Shown here: positions 1 to 10,700 of the stretch, piece by piece | Numbering within the stretch: the stretch's first letter is position 1 | How the letters are laid out: each line of letters starts with the position of its first letter | Assembly (NCBI RefSeq): GCF_000499845.2 | Contig: NC_023754.2 | Span: 19,532,111-19,596,110 of the forward strand | Direction of reading: 5' to 3' | Source of the DNA: Phaseolus vulgaris | Taxonomy: Eukaryota > Streptophyta > Magnoliopsida > Fabales > Fabaceae | DNA length: 64,000 bases | Notes under the pieces: generated by a model | Databases searched by the model: none | Told to the model about the DNA's origin: nothing | The model's input: the letters and a program-made list of their open reading frames with translations, nothing else | Program-made: the position numbers and the translations under genes

Positions 1-1444
1 TTGTATAAATAAACCCCTTATTTACATGAGAAAAGAAATAACAATGGCTTACCACCAAATATAATAATCTTGGTTGTGATAATCTTAAAATAACTATGAT
101 AGCCTTTAACTGAAAAAAAAAAACTATCAAAATCAATTAAAACAACGATGTTGAACCAAGGACTCCATGACCTTGGTTGAATTTATGATATCTTGATCAA
201 ATCTGAGACAAAAAGAGAATATAAAGAGAAGAAACTTAGTTTTGAGATGAGTTACTTTTTAGGTAGAATTTAAAATTCTCAAAATTTAATTGATCACTAC
301 TATCATAAATTCTTAAAATTTTAATATTTTAAAATTTTATTTTATACAAAACAACATATTTTTTCGTAAAACTTTTCATTTTTTTAAAAAAAGAAATCAG
401 ATAAAGAAGAATTATAGAATCCTTAGTCCTTAGAAAAAAAATGGAGAAAACCCTTTTTTAAGATTATGAGTTCTAACATGCCAATAAAAAATAAAATAAA
501 TATAATATAAGGTATATTAAGTCAAGTAATAATAATAAGAAGTACGATAAAGATAAGCATTATGCTTTATGAAAAATGGGAAGATTATGTTCCAATGTTG
601 TGAATATTATGAAGAATAAGGTGTAGAGTATTTCATGTGTATAATTATTACCTATGTTATTGAATCCTTTGAGGTATCGATCTAAACTTTTGCCTCACTA
701 TTTTTTTTTTATTCATAGAAATTGAAATCAAGTATTGGGAGACCATTTACATGAACTCATCCAGACTACTCAACAAAATGAGCAAGACTGGTTTACCTTA
801 AACTGTATCAAGGTTAAACAAATTTGAAGCAAGAAGAATTATGTCTTATGTTTATGAGTTTCAAAATGTGTTTAGAACCCTTAAACATTTGATAATATTA
901 TTGAGAACTTCTTGTGTAATATATTTTTTTTTTCTATTAAGGTTTTTAATTTTTTGTTATATATATGCAAAATCGGTTATACCTATAAGTGGTACATCTA
1001 TATGCTTTATTTTCTTGTAAAATAATGGTTCAATAGACTAAATCACATTTAATATAAAAATAAATAAATTTTTTAAGCTATTCTTAGAATAATTTTATCC
1101 ATATATATTCACTCAAAATATGAGTATATATATATTGACTATTGCTATTCAAATTATAATTTTAGTATTAAAATAAATAATACTGCACATGACATGACTA
1201 ATGACATAAAATGAGTTACTACTGTAAACACAGTATAAATTTGTAGTACAATGCAAGAAATCAGTGCATGTATCATACTAATGAGAAAGTGCATTCACAA
1301 ACAGATACCATAGTAAAGAAGAAGATTCAAGGTTTTATTTACTGATCAGGAAAGACGATTTTTACACTATAAAATAAAACTACTTTCTTTCACACACAAG
1401 ATACAAGCCAAGCCATGACAGCAGGAGAGAAAAAAAGCACAAAC
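1..1444. other. AT-rich spacer, no gene seen
   Basis: This stretch is AT-rich, with homopolymer runs and short palindromic AT motifs, and has stops in every frame at short intervals. I see no protein similarity, RNA gene or structured repeat. Its right end, up to about 1440, is the likely 3' untranslated region of the minus-strand dioxygenase whose stop codon lies at 1445-1447. Confidence 0.6.
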
Positions 1445-3768
1445 CTAAGAATGCAGCAGAAGTGCATCAATATTTCGTTTTCCTTCAGGGCCTTTGGTAT
1501 ACCATGATAATACATGGTCTCCATACACAACATCACGGTATTTAGCCGGTGATGACTCATTTATCAGTTCAGAGGCAGGGGAGATCTTGACTGTCTTTGC
1601 AGGATCATGAAATGTTGCCACAGAAAGCCTTGCTCTATCAGGATTAGTAATTGCCCTATGCTCACAGCTCCTGTATTTTCCGTTGGTTATAATCTGGTGC
1701 CAAAAGAATTTTCTGTTAGTGGAAAAGTTGCATAAAAAACAAATTGGGGTTGAATTAAACCAAACTTTCTCTTCATCCAAATTTAGCCAACTTTTATTTA
1801 ACTTAGTGAATGATCTATCAGGAAACATAAAGAAATCACAAATCATCACAATCCTCTGTGAAGCCACCACGTTGTATGATATTGAATTTACAAGTCAAAA
1901 ATTACACAAGCAAATGCTGATAATCCAGATAGAAACACGGTTCTACACACACCCCACACATTTTTTATCCTTACACCCATTAAATATATGTTGAAGTAAA
2001 ACGGCTTGCAATACTATATATATTATTTGGTAAATCATAACTTGTCCATTGAATTTATTGTCCTAATCAAAGTTCAATACACCATAAAAACCAATACTTC
2101 CCACCTACTTACTTGAATGTCTGCAATTGTTAGCAATTTAGTAAAACTGGTCACAAATAGATCATGCTAGCAATTATTCCTTTGCAATGCACATATACTA
2201 TACATTGCTCCCATAAACTCCTTTGACCATGCTCAGTAATTTAAATTAAAAAAATGCTTTCACCCTAAAGGCTTCAGGCAACTGCTTTTCTTAACTCTCA
2301 TAACACTTTAAATAAATGGCAATACAACCAAAATTCTCTAACCCACTTATTTCTTATTAGAAGCATATCAACACATTATTTTTTTAACACTCTTTCTATC
2401 CCTCTTTCTTCTATCAGTTGAATTTCACCTATCTCTCACTAGTTTGAGAATAAACCCAAATGGGAAATGTGGCAGTGAAACTCAACCAACTTTCACTCCA
2501 TAAGAATAAGTCTGTTAGAAAGTTTTTTGCTAGCACTTTTTTCTCTTCAGATACTCTTAGTGTGTGTTTGGTTTGCCGTTTCCAAAGCACCAAGCATCCT
2601 TTCACACATTTGGTAGCAGAAAACAGAGAAGGATGGTGGATTAGGAAAAACGTGGATTGCTTTCAACCTGTGTTATCTCAAACACACCCTTAGTCCTATT
2701 ATTCAATCAGAAATAGCCTTTTATCTCATCATACAAGGTAACAACTAAATATCAATATAAATTACAGAGATAAAACTTCAATCATGATTGAAAAGCAGCA
2801 CTAAAAACGCCTAAGAACAATATTTGTCCAATACAAAAATCAAATGTTCAAGTTCAACAGAATTTCCATATTTCATATTGTATTGTAGATCTATAACAAA
2901 CCAAAGGGGTCAACAGTTTATTTACCTCAGTTTGGTCACCCAAAAGAACAAGAACAGCATCTGACAAGGGCTCAACAGTGACCCACTGGTCACCACCACC
3001 ATCACCACTCTTGAGCGCTTGAAGACCCTCCACATCATCCTGAATCAAAAGCGTGATTGCACCCATATCAGAATGCGATTGCAATCCAAGCGTGAGGTCC
3101 GGTTCGGGACACGGAGGATAGTAGCTAATCGTGATGTTCTGGTAAAATTCTCCGACAGCATCTTCAATGCACGAAGCACGCAACCCTAGACTCTCAGATA
3201 TCAAAGCCAGCAACTTTTGCGCCAGAATCTTCATCTCGTCGCTGTACCTCGCCACCGTGTCCCGGTAATCGGGTGAAAACTCCGGCCACCGATCAGGGTT
3301 CCGCCGAGAGAGGGGGAGCGTGTGGTGGTCGAAGTAGTCCCTCCAATCGAGGACTTGCGCGACGGCGTCGTCTTGCTTCTGATCGGAGGTTGCCAGCATC
3401 TTGCTGCCGTAGCCCTCCGACGCGGCCGTGGAGCAGGCGTAGCGGAGCTTCTCCGGCATGGAGCAGTCGGAGAAGTAGGCGCGGCCAACGCGGCGTATGG
3501 CGGTGAGGAGTGACAGCGGAACGCCGTGGTTGGTGACGTGGAAGGCGCCCCAGTCGCGGCAGGCGCGTGCGATGGATTCGCGGGTGGAGGTGCGGCGGGT
3601 CGGGTCGAAGAAGGATAGGTCGATGAGAGGAACATTGTGAGGTTGGGTTGGGGTGTTGAAAACGGGTCGGGTATTCGGGTGTTGAATGTATTCGGGTGGA
3701 ACCCGGGAGAGAGGCGATTGGGCAATCGATTGCACCCTCCTAATAATGCCTTCTTCGCTGACTTCCAT
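1445..3768 (-). CDS. 2-oxoglutarate/Fe(II)-dependent dioxygenase
   Basis: Two exons, 3768-2926 and 1693-1445, with a GT-AG intron, give a 363-residue protein. That is a normal length for the plant DOXC class, soluble enzymes that oxidise small molecules such as hormones and flavonoids using 2-oxoglutarate and O2. The N-terminal non-haem dioxygenase region includes VPLIDLSFFD and WGAFHVTNHGVP. The catalytic jelly roll has YYPPCPEPD, the HxD motif in SHSDMG (His232, Asp234), the distal ligand His293 in CEHRAITNP, and the 2-oxoglutarate-binding R-x-S in RARLS (Arg303, Ser305). All iron and cosubstrate ligands are present, so it should be active. The exon join restores GDQTE-IITNGKYRS in frame. 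The substrate cannot be read from sequence. The first exon is markedly GC-rich (about 3230-3600) compared with its surroundings. A MITE sits in the intron at 2560-2689. A possible relic of a related gene lies at 28854-28943. Confidence 0.93.
2560..2689. mobile_element. Harbinger/Tourist-like MITE, 130 bp
   Basis: The element begins GTGTGTGTTTGG and ends CTCAAACACACCC, imperfect terminal inverted repeats of the GGGTGTGTTTGG kind. It is flanked on both sides by TTA (2557-2559 and 2690-2692), the target duplication typical of PIF/Harbinger elements. It has no coding capacity and lies inside the dioxygenase intron. Confidence 0.65.
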
Positions 3769-3982
3769 TGGATAGGATCCAAATTAACGTGTTTTCAACC
3801 AAATAAATCTTGTTAAATAAATAAATTGAGAGAATTTGTGATTAAAAAATGAGAATTTTGAGCTAGTGATAGATGTAAAATAGTTAGTGTAAACTTTCAA
3901 ATTCACGAATATAATATTGAAAACAAAATTGAATGTGATATTAATATTTCGATTAAAACGATATTAATTTTTTTTTATAAAT

Positions 3983-4598
3983 TTTCTATCTACACCATTT
4001 ACATTTTTATTTTCCTAATTAACACCTTCTTGTTTTTATTTTCTTATCTAACACCATTTTGTTTTTATTTTCATATCTAACACCCTTTTATTTTTTATTT
4101 CTCTATCTAGTACCATTTCAAAAATAAATAATAAATTATTATTTTTTATATAATTTTAATTTTGAATGCATTAAAAAATAAGTATTTTTAATGTTTAAAA
4201 TAGTTAGAAATATAATTAATAAATGAAAAAATGAGTTTTTACAAAAAAAAAAGTAATAAATTAAAAATGTTTAGTTTAAAAATATTTTTTTAAGAATGAA
4301 AAAATAAGAAATTAAACCCTACAATAACATAAAAGTTGAATCTATAAACATAAATTAGTATTTATTTTTATTATTATTGATAATGTAATCATGTTAATTT
4401 TAAGTAAAAAATACAGGGCATAAATATAAAAAAACAAAGTCAATTCGTATTAATTAATAGTGGACACACAAATAATATTGAAGTGTCTACCCTAAATACA
4501 AAATCCTAAAAAAAAATTAATGCAAATACTACACTTAATGTTTAAAAATGAGAAGAAAAAAATACAAAAATAAATAAGTATAGAAAATAAAAACAACA
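3983..4598 (+). repeat. Left terminal inverted repeat of the MULE
   Basis: This arm starts near TTTTCTATCTACACC, runs through about four degenerate units of roughly 29 bp at 3983-4115, then through unique AT-rich sequence ending near AAATAAAAACAACAA. It pairs as a reverse complement with 5128-5767. The transposase relic does not extend into it. Confidence 0.75.
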
Positions 4599-4858
4599 AT
4601 AATAAAATAAAAACAAAAATAAATAAACAATGGCAGAAAAAAATAATAACTAAAAACATATAAAATATAAAATAAAGGCAAAACAAAATAAGATAAATAT
4701 ACAAGATATAAAAAAAAATTCAAACAAGATAAAAATAAGAGATACAAGACAATACTAAATAAGTAGATGTTGATCATAAAAAGAAAATTAAATGAAAGAT
4801 ATTCATTTAATATTTTTTTCAATGGTACATTAAATAGTTTGTGCGAAATGAAACATAA

Positions 4859-5108
4859 TTAATGACGAGAAGTGCACAATCCAATAATGTTTGGACATGT
4901 TCTTTGTGTGTGTCCTGGTGTTTGACAATATGAACATTTTTTTGTTCGATGATGTTGTTCTCTTATGTTCATATTTGTCTTTATTCGATTTGACTTAGGT
5001 TTTCCCCTTTAAGGTTATTTTCATGTTGGGACTTAGGCATAGTATTTGACCAGTGTATGCTGCCCAATACTCTTCATTTTTTAGTTTCATCAAATAGTCT
5101 TTCGTAAC
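4859..5108 (-). pseudogene. Decayed C-terminus of MULE transposase (zinc knuckle)
   Basis: On the minus strand, 4895-4936 encode CSYCQTPGHTQRTC, a CX2CX4HX4C zinc knuckle, followed by PNIIGLCTSRH and a stop at 4859-4861. Just upstream in the same frame is GKPKSNRIKTN, matching the GRPKxNRI motif that precedes the knuckle in MULE and FAR1-type transposases. Further upstream, EYWAAYTGQIL (from 5081) lies in a different frame, so at least one frameshift separates it from the knuckle. The catalytic DDE core and the rest of the transposase are missing. It lies between the two long inverted arms and is surely non-functional. Confidence 0.75.
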
Positions 5109-5127
5109 ATGAAAAATCTCTTGCAAT

Positions 5128-5767
5128 GTTGTTGTTTTTATTTCCTATATTTATTTATTTTTACATTTTTCTTCTTCTTATTTTTAAGCATTAAGTGTAG
5201 CAATTGCATTAGTTTTTTTTTAGGATTTTTCATTTATGGTAGATAGACACTTCAATATTACCTGTGTGTTCAATATTAATTAATACTAATTGACTTTTAT
5301 TTTTTTTATAATTATGTATTGTATTTTTTACTTGACATTAACATGATTACATCATCAATAATAATAAAAATAAATATTAATTTATGTTTATAGATTCAAC
5401 TTTTATGTTATTGTAGAGTTTAATTTTTTATTTTCTTCATTCTTAAAAGAAATAATTAACTAAACATTTTTAATTTATTACTTTTATATTTTTATTTTGT
5501 AAAAACTCATTTCTTTATTCATTAATTATATTTCTAACTATTTTAAACATTAAAAATACTTATTTTTTAATATATTCAAAATTAAAATTATCAAAAAATA
5601 ATAATTTATTATTATTTTATTTATTTTTGAAATGGTGCTAGATAGGGAAATAAAAAATAAAAGGGTGCTAGATAGGGAAATAAAAACAAAAGTTGCTAGA
5701 TAAGGAAATAAAAATAAAATGGTGCTAGATAGGGAAATAAGAGTGTAAATGGAGGTAGATAGGAAAT
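5128..5767 (-). repeat. Right terminal inverted repeat of the MULE
   Basis: This is the reverse-complement partner of 3983-4598. It contains four clear copies of GGTGCTAGATAGGGAAATAA-like units (about 5634-5765), which correspond to the degenerate units of the left arm. The right-arm units are better preserved than those on the left. Confidence 0.75.
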
Positions 5768-6364
5768 TGAGCCCACCTAAAGCAATATCATCTTGGATTA
5801 ACGTAAATGACATTAAGCAGTTAATAATAGCTTAATAAGACGCTAATAAACTATTAAATCGAATTAATTTAAATTAATCAAGATAATAAAATATTATAAA
5901 CAAGTTTATATTTGTAGGTATTATTAATTATTTTACGCTTATTATATGTCTTAGTGTCTTTGCAAACACTTTGGGACGAGACGAAAAGAAAATAATATTT
6001 CCTGAAAATTAGATAACGACATTATGTATATACACTAAAGCAAGTAAAAGTAAAATATCAATTCTTTAAGATTTTAGTACTCGTAAAAGCATAATATATT
6101 TTGATTAATTTATTTTATATGAAAACAAACTATATTTTAATTTATATCAAGTTTTTCTTTCTTGAAAATATAAAATTAATCAAATTGAAAAGTTAGAGAA
6201 TTAATTCATAATTTACAGGTTCATCTCGATCCATTCCTAAAAGTAGTTCTTTTGGTATATTAAAGGAGAGGGTTTTAACTTTTAAACAAAACTTTAAAAT
6301 ATTATAATTGCAAAATATTTTAAAAATTTTATATTAATTAAAAATTAGTTTTTAAATAACTCAT
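5768..6364. other. AT-rich spacer, no gene seen
   Basis: Between the foldback element and the TTGAC-rich array is AT-rich DNA with no open frame of note, no recognisable protein fragment and no clear repeat. Confidence 0.55.
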
Positions 6365-7075
6365 TTCCAACTTAACTTGAAACTCAACCTAACTTGTTTG
6401 AGTGGAACAACCTAATCTAACTTAATTAGAATCAATTTAATTTTACATTTGTTCAATCTAACTTTTCGACTGAGTTAATTTAACTTGGATTCGGCTTTGA
6501 CTATGCTTGATATGGGCTTCACCTAACATTGGGTAAGTTTGTCTTAACTGAACGAACATCAACCTGACTTGATTCGCATGTGAAACGAGTTTGATTTGAC
6601 ATAATTCTACGTAAGTACAACTTGACTCAAGCTCAACTCAAATTTGCTGGATATGGACTCGAGTCTACTCAACACAACATGGACTCGATCAACATTGACC
6701 TAATTTGGATATGACCTGACCTGATCTACTTGACTTGGACTCAGCTCAACCCTTCCCATACTGACCTGGAACTGAACATACCCTAACTTTGTCTGACTCA
6801 ACCAGACTTAAGTCCTCTCAAGTTGGCTAATATGAGTCTAAATTTGACTTTACTTGACACGATTCAAGCTCATCTAAACCTAACCTGAGCTACTCAAAAC
6901 TAGATTTGTCTCAACCTATATTCAGTCTCACCTAAAATTGTATTAACCTATATTCAGTCTCACCTAACATTGTCTTAATCTATGCTCAGCCTAAGTGGCT
7001 ACAAGTGAGGTCGGGCCTGATTCAACTTGACCTAGACTCATTTTTATCAGCTTAATATGATGTCAATCTAATCTA
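6365..7075 (+). repeat. Degenerate TTGAC-rich array, copy 1
   Basis: About 700 bp consist of short, strongly diverged units built on words such as AACTTGACTTGGACTCAACC and CCTAACTTGA, with spacing that varies around 10-20 bp. Frames are broken by stops, so it is not coding. GC content is higher than in the flanks. The same words in the same strand orientation make up the larger array at 35290-36700, so the two belong to one dispersed family. I do not recognise it as a named satellite. Confidence 0.6.
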
Positions 7076-7719
7076 ACTTTACTGGTGTTGGATTTGATTT
7101 GGATTGAGTAAATATTATTGACGTGCATAATTTTTTTTAAGTAATTATTTTTTATTTATTTTTTAAAATAATATTTTTACTTTAAATCTTTTGTTGAAAA
7201 TTTAGTTTTATAAAAAAAATTATGAAGACTTTTTAGCTGTGTGGGTTTTTTTTGGGTTCCAATCCATTTTACCTAGTAGAGTGAGCTCTGAAGTGAGAGC
7301 TATACGAAAAAGCTTATAAAAAAGCATTTCATTTCCTAATTGGACTGAAAACAAACAATAGCACAAAGAAAAAAAAGGTCAGCAAAAATTCTATAGACGA
7401 CATCGTTCAAATAGTATTTGCAAAGTTCAACTTTTTATGTTGTTACTTATCCCTACAACACAACCCAAAACCTCAAACCTTCATTAGCCACTCCATACTC
7501 CATTTCAAGCTTGCCCCTTCTCTTCCCACACCCCAAACTCCGTAGCCCACAAACCGAAATATCTTCAAGTTTCAAAATTTCCCATAATTTTCGCCCCCCT
7601 TTGCGTCCAAATCCACTGCCACTCCTATTATTACTGATTGCAACAGTTTCAGTTCTTTGTTTGCTCTTAATTTCTGCGTCTTTTTATTCTGGGTTACATA
7701 TCTTGGAATCAAGAAGAAG
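7076..7719 (+). other. TIC40 upstream and 5' leader region
   Basis: AT-rich sequence gives way to a pyrimidine-rich leader before the TIC40 start. A TATAAA lies at 7315-7320. If transcription starts near 7345, the leader contains an upstream ATG at 7437 that opens a frame of 16 codons (MLLLIPTTQPKTSNLH) ending well before the main start. The transcription start is not known. Confidence 0.4.
7315..7320 (+). promoter_or_regulatory. Candidate TATA box of TIC40
   Basis: TATAAA occurs in the context AAGCTTATAAAAAAGC, about 400 bp before the TIC40 start codon. It is the best-formed TATA motif near the 5' end of the gene, but AT-rich background makes such matches common. Confidence 0.3.
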
Positions 7720-10700
7720 ATGGAGAACCTTAACTTGGCCCTTGTGTCTTCCTCTAAACCTTTGATGTTGGGACATGTTCCTGCAAGAGACGCCACAGAC
7801 AGAGACGTTTTAAGAAGAAAGCCCTTCTCTCTTGGGAGGGTCTTGATTGCTCCTCACCGTTTCAGATACCGTGTTTCTGCACTCTCTTCCTCCCATCATA
7901 GCCCGAAATCTGGTATTCAGTTCTTGAACTTTTTTTTTGTTTTATTACTATCTTTCTGTGTGCGCGCGTGTGTGTTTGATGGGGGATTAGAATTTTGGTT
8001 GGAATTTATTTTTGGTAGGAAAGAGATTCACTGGATTCTGATGGAGTCCAATAAAATGAAATGTGTACTGTTGAAATTGAAGGTGAATTGATAGGTTTGA
8101 TTATGCTATTGGTGTGTCTGTTTTGCTTTTGTTTCTTTCTCAGTACTAAAGATAGAAACCGAATTGAACATGTTGGTTCTGTTGTCGTTGGACTTGAGTC
8201 ATGAACACACTATGTTGACATTTTCAAGGGTTTAAGGTAGTGTTTTGGATATGCAAGGCAATAGAAAAAGACACTTATTATTATACGACTCTTTTGTTTT
8301 GGAAGTCACTCCTTTAGAAAATCTTAAATACTCTCTTCTTCTTTTTTGGTTTAATTATGTTTTTAGTTCATGAAATTTAGGTTAATCCGGTTTTAGCTCT
8401 TCAAATTAAAAAAAGGGTTCATTTTAGTCCCTCAATTTTGGAAAACTACGGTTTTATTCCCAAAACACTAAATTTGAGGGACGAAATACAATTTAATATA
8501 ATTTTAGTCTTTCACAGATTGTGAGTTTTGGAGTTTTGCTCAAGGTTATTTGATGGCATTTTGAATTTGAATCCATGGTTTAAAAAATTATCACATGTCT
8601 GTGTATTTTGAATCCATTTAAGTAATGTGTATTTATCATGTCTATTGACTTCTCTTCTCTTGTGATTAATGAGTGCTTGCTGTACAAGTTGAATATCTAT
8701 CAATATTTTTCACTCATCCCTTAAGATGCCTAAGTAATGCATGCCGGTGAAACAGTGCAGGATAAGCTGATAGTAAAACATTTTGCTAGTATTTCTTCTT
8801 CAAATACTCAAGAAACAACATCAATTGGAGTTAACCCACAATTATCACCACCTCCGTCCTCAACTATGTAATCATTTACTCTTTTTCTTTTGCATATTAG
8901 TTTTCTTTAAAATTATGAGCAGCTACTGAGGTGGTTGTGGTTGATAGATATTTTATTGATTTACATTTGCTAACATCTTTTGCATGTAAATTCACACTAT
9001 TATTTATCTATTTACTATATTTCCAGAGGGTCACCTCTCTTTTGGATTGGTGTTGGTGTTGGGCTTTCTGCACTGTTTTCTATGGTGAGAACTGGGAACT
9101 ATAGTCACAACTCTACATTACATGAACTGATGCTGGATTTATTTTTGCTGTATGTTTAATAATTTTGTGTTTTTGCAGGTAGCTTCAAGATTAAAGGTGA
9201 GTGCCTTTATTGCAATGCATTGATATAAGCTGGTTCTTTGAGTTTGACTATAACTATGGGTATAAGATGTAAGAAATTTTGCTAGTCATGGGTGTAAAGG
9301 CTATAAGCTGGTGCATATTTTAAGTTCTACTGTAATAAATGTGGGTTTGTATGTGAGAAATTTCTCGAGTCATGGATATACGCTGGTGTATTCTGAGTTA
9401 TGCAATAAGGTATAGGAACCATGACTAGTCAGAGGAGTCCTTTACTGAGAGAGTAAAGAAGATCAGATCTTCACCATTAGATCTTAAATGAGTAGTCAGG
9501 ATTAGAAAGTAAACATCATGCATCTTTTTTAATCTTGTCGATCATTTATATTTTAACGGCCAAAATATTAGCTCCACTTCCTCTCAGAAGACCATTTTTC
9601 TACCATCTAAACTGAGATAAAAACCAATTATTTATTCTTTACTAGTTCCCCTAAGAGTATCTGAAGTACTGAATGAACACCACTTCAACAACTGTTTTAA
9701 GGTGTGATTGAGCGTACTCCATTCAACAAATACAAAGTATACCTGCAATGTTTGTAAAAGAAATTATAGGTTTTTCTATTGTTGAACATGTTAGCCGCCT
9801 TCTTCGTGATTCTAGTGGGATATTTACAGATGTTTAAATAATGTTTCAACTTTTTGCTAAAAGGTATGTTTATTGTATTAATTTACGTTGCTTATTGTTC
9901 ACTCTTCTCTTGGGAAGCATAGTAAGTATGTATAAATCTGTCAGTTTTATTGAACTCGAGATTTTGATTTAGCTTTATGAGAATCTTGGTATTGTTTGTG
10001 ATGCCATCTTCTGTTATTTGTATTTCTCTGTGAAAAGACTGGGAGCATGGATCAAGAGGGTGATAATAAGCCCAAATGAAAGTCTTACAAGTTTACTCTT
10101 GTAAGCCTATTGGCTGCCTAAACTTGTAATACTTTCCTTTTGGGCTTAATATCACCCTCTTGACCGATACTCACACTCCTGTCACTTTGTCAGTTGTAGT
10201 CTGTCTGGCCTTATTTTTCATGGATTTTAACTGGGTTCTTTGTAGAATTATAATAACTAGCCCTGAATATATTACATAATTTAAACATGTCTTCTGATTT
10301 TATTTTAGAAATATGCTATGCAACAAGCTTTCAAGACCATGATGGGCCAGATGAATTCACCAAATAACGATTTTGGCAATGCTGCATTTTCTCCGGGGTC
10401 TCCTTTTCCCTTTTCAATGCCTTCAGCAGCAGGGCCCACTGCAACTGCTCAATATGGAGCACCTTCCACATCTAGTGGATCTCAATCCACTGTCACAGTA
10501 GATATTCCTGCAACAAAAGTAGAAGCTACACGAACTACTGATATTAAAGATGAAGTAGAAGTACAGAACAAACCCAAAAAAATTGGTAACTTAACCTTAT
10601 AATCTCTTCATAGCAATCCTATTTGTTTCCTGTTGGATGAGACATACTACTTTTGGAATTTATATATGGTGAGGTGATGTGTTGTCCACTAGGAGATATG

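Larger units (their letters stand above)
3983..5767. mobile_element. Mutator-like foldback element with long TIRs
   Basis: Two arms of roughly 615-640 bp (3983-4598 and 5128-5767) are inverted copies of each other and enclose about 530 bp. The outer part of each arm is made of four or five tandem units of about 29 bp carrying (C/T)TATCTA(A/G)CACC. The interior holds the decayed C-terminus of a MULE-type transposase on the minus strand (see the entry at 4859). This fits a MULE with long, tandem-repeat-containing TIRs. I could not fix the outermost bases or a 9-bp target duplication. The arms differ by many substitutions and small indels, so the insertion is old. Confidence 0.72.

Noticed and set aside
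3231..3782. Long frames overlapping the dioxygenase exon on both strands (for example 3231-3782 minus and 3273-3513 plus)
   Set aside because: They are shadows caused by high GC in the true exon. Their composition is low-complexity and only the 3768-2926 frame carries dioxygenase motifs.
4492..4822. Hydrophobic frames resembling membrane proteins on the minus strand
   Set aside because: They are translations of AT-rich sequence in the left MULE arm and core (Phe/Leu/Tyr/Ile runs), with no conserved motif.
6365..7075. TTGAC-rich array as a repetitive protein-coding gene
   Set aside because: All six frames are interrupted by stops and unit length drifts by non-multiples of three.
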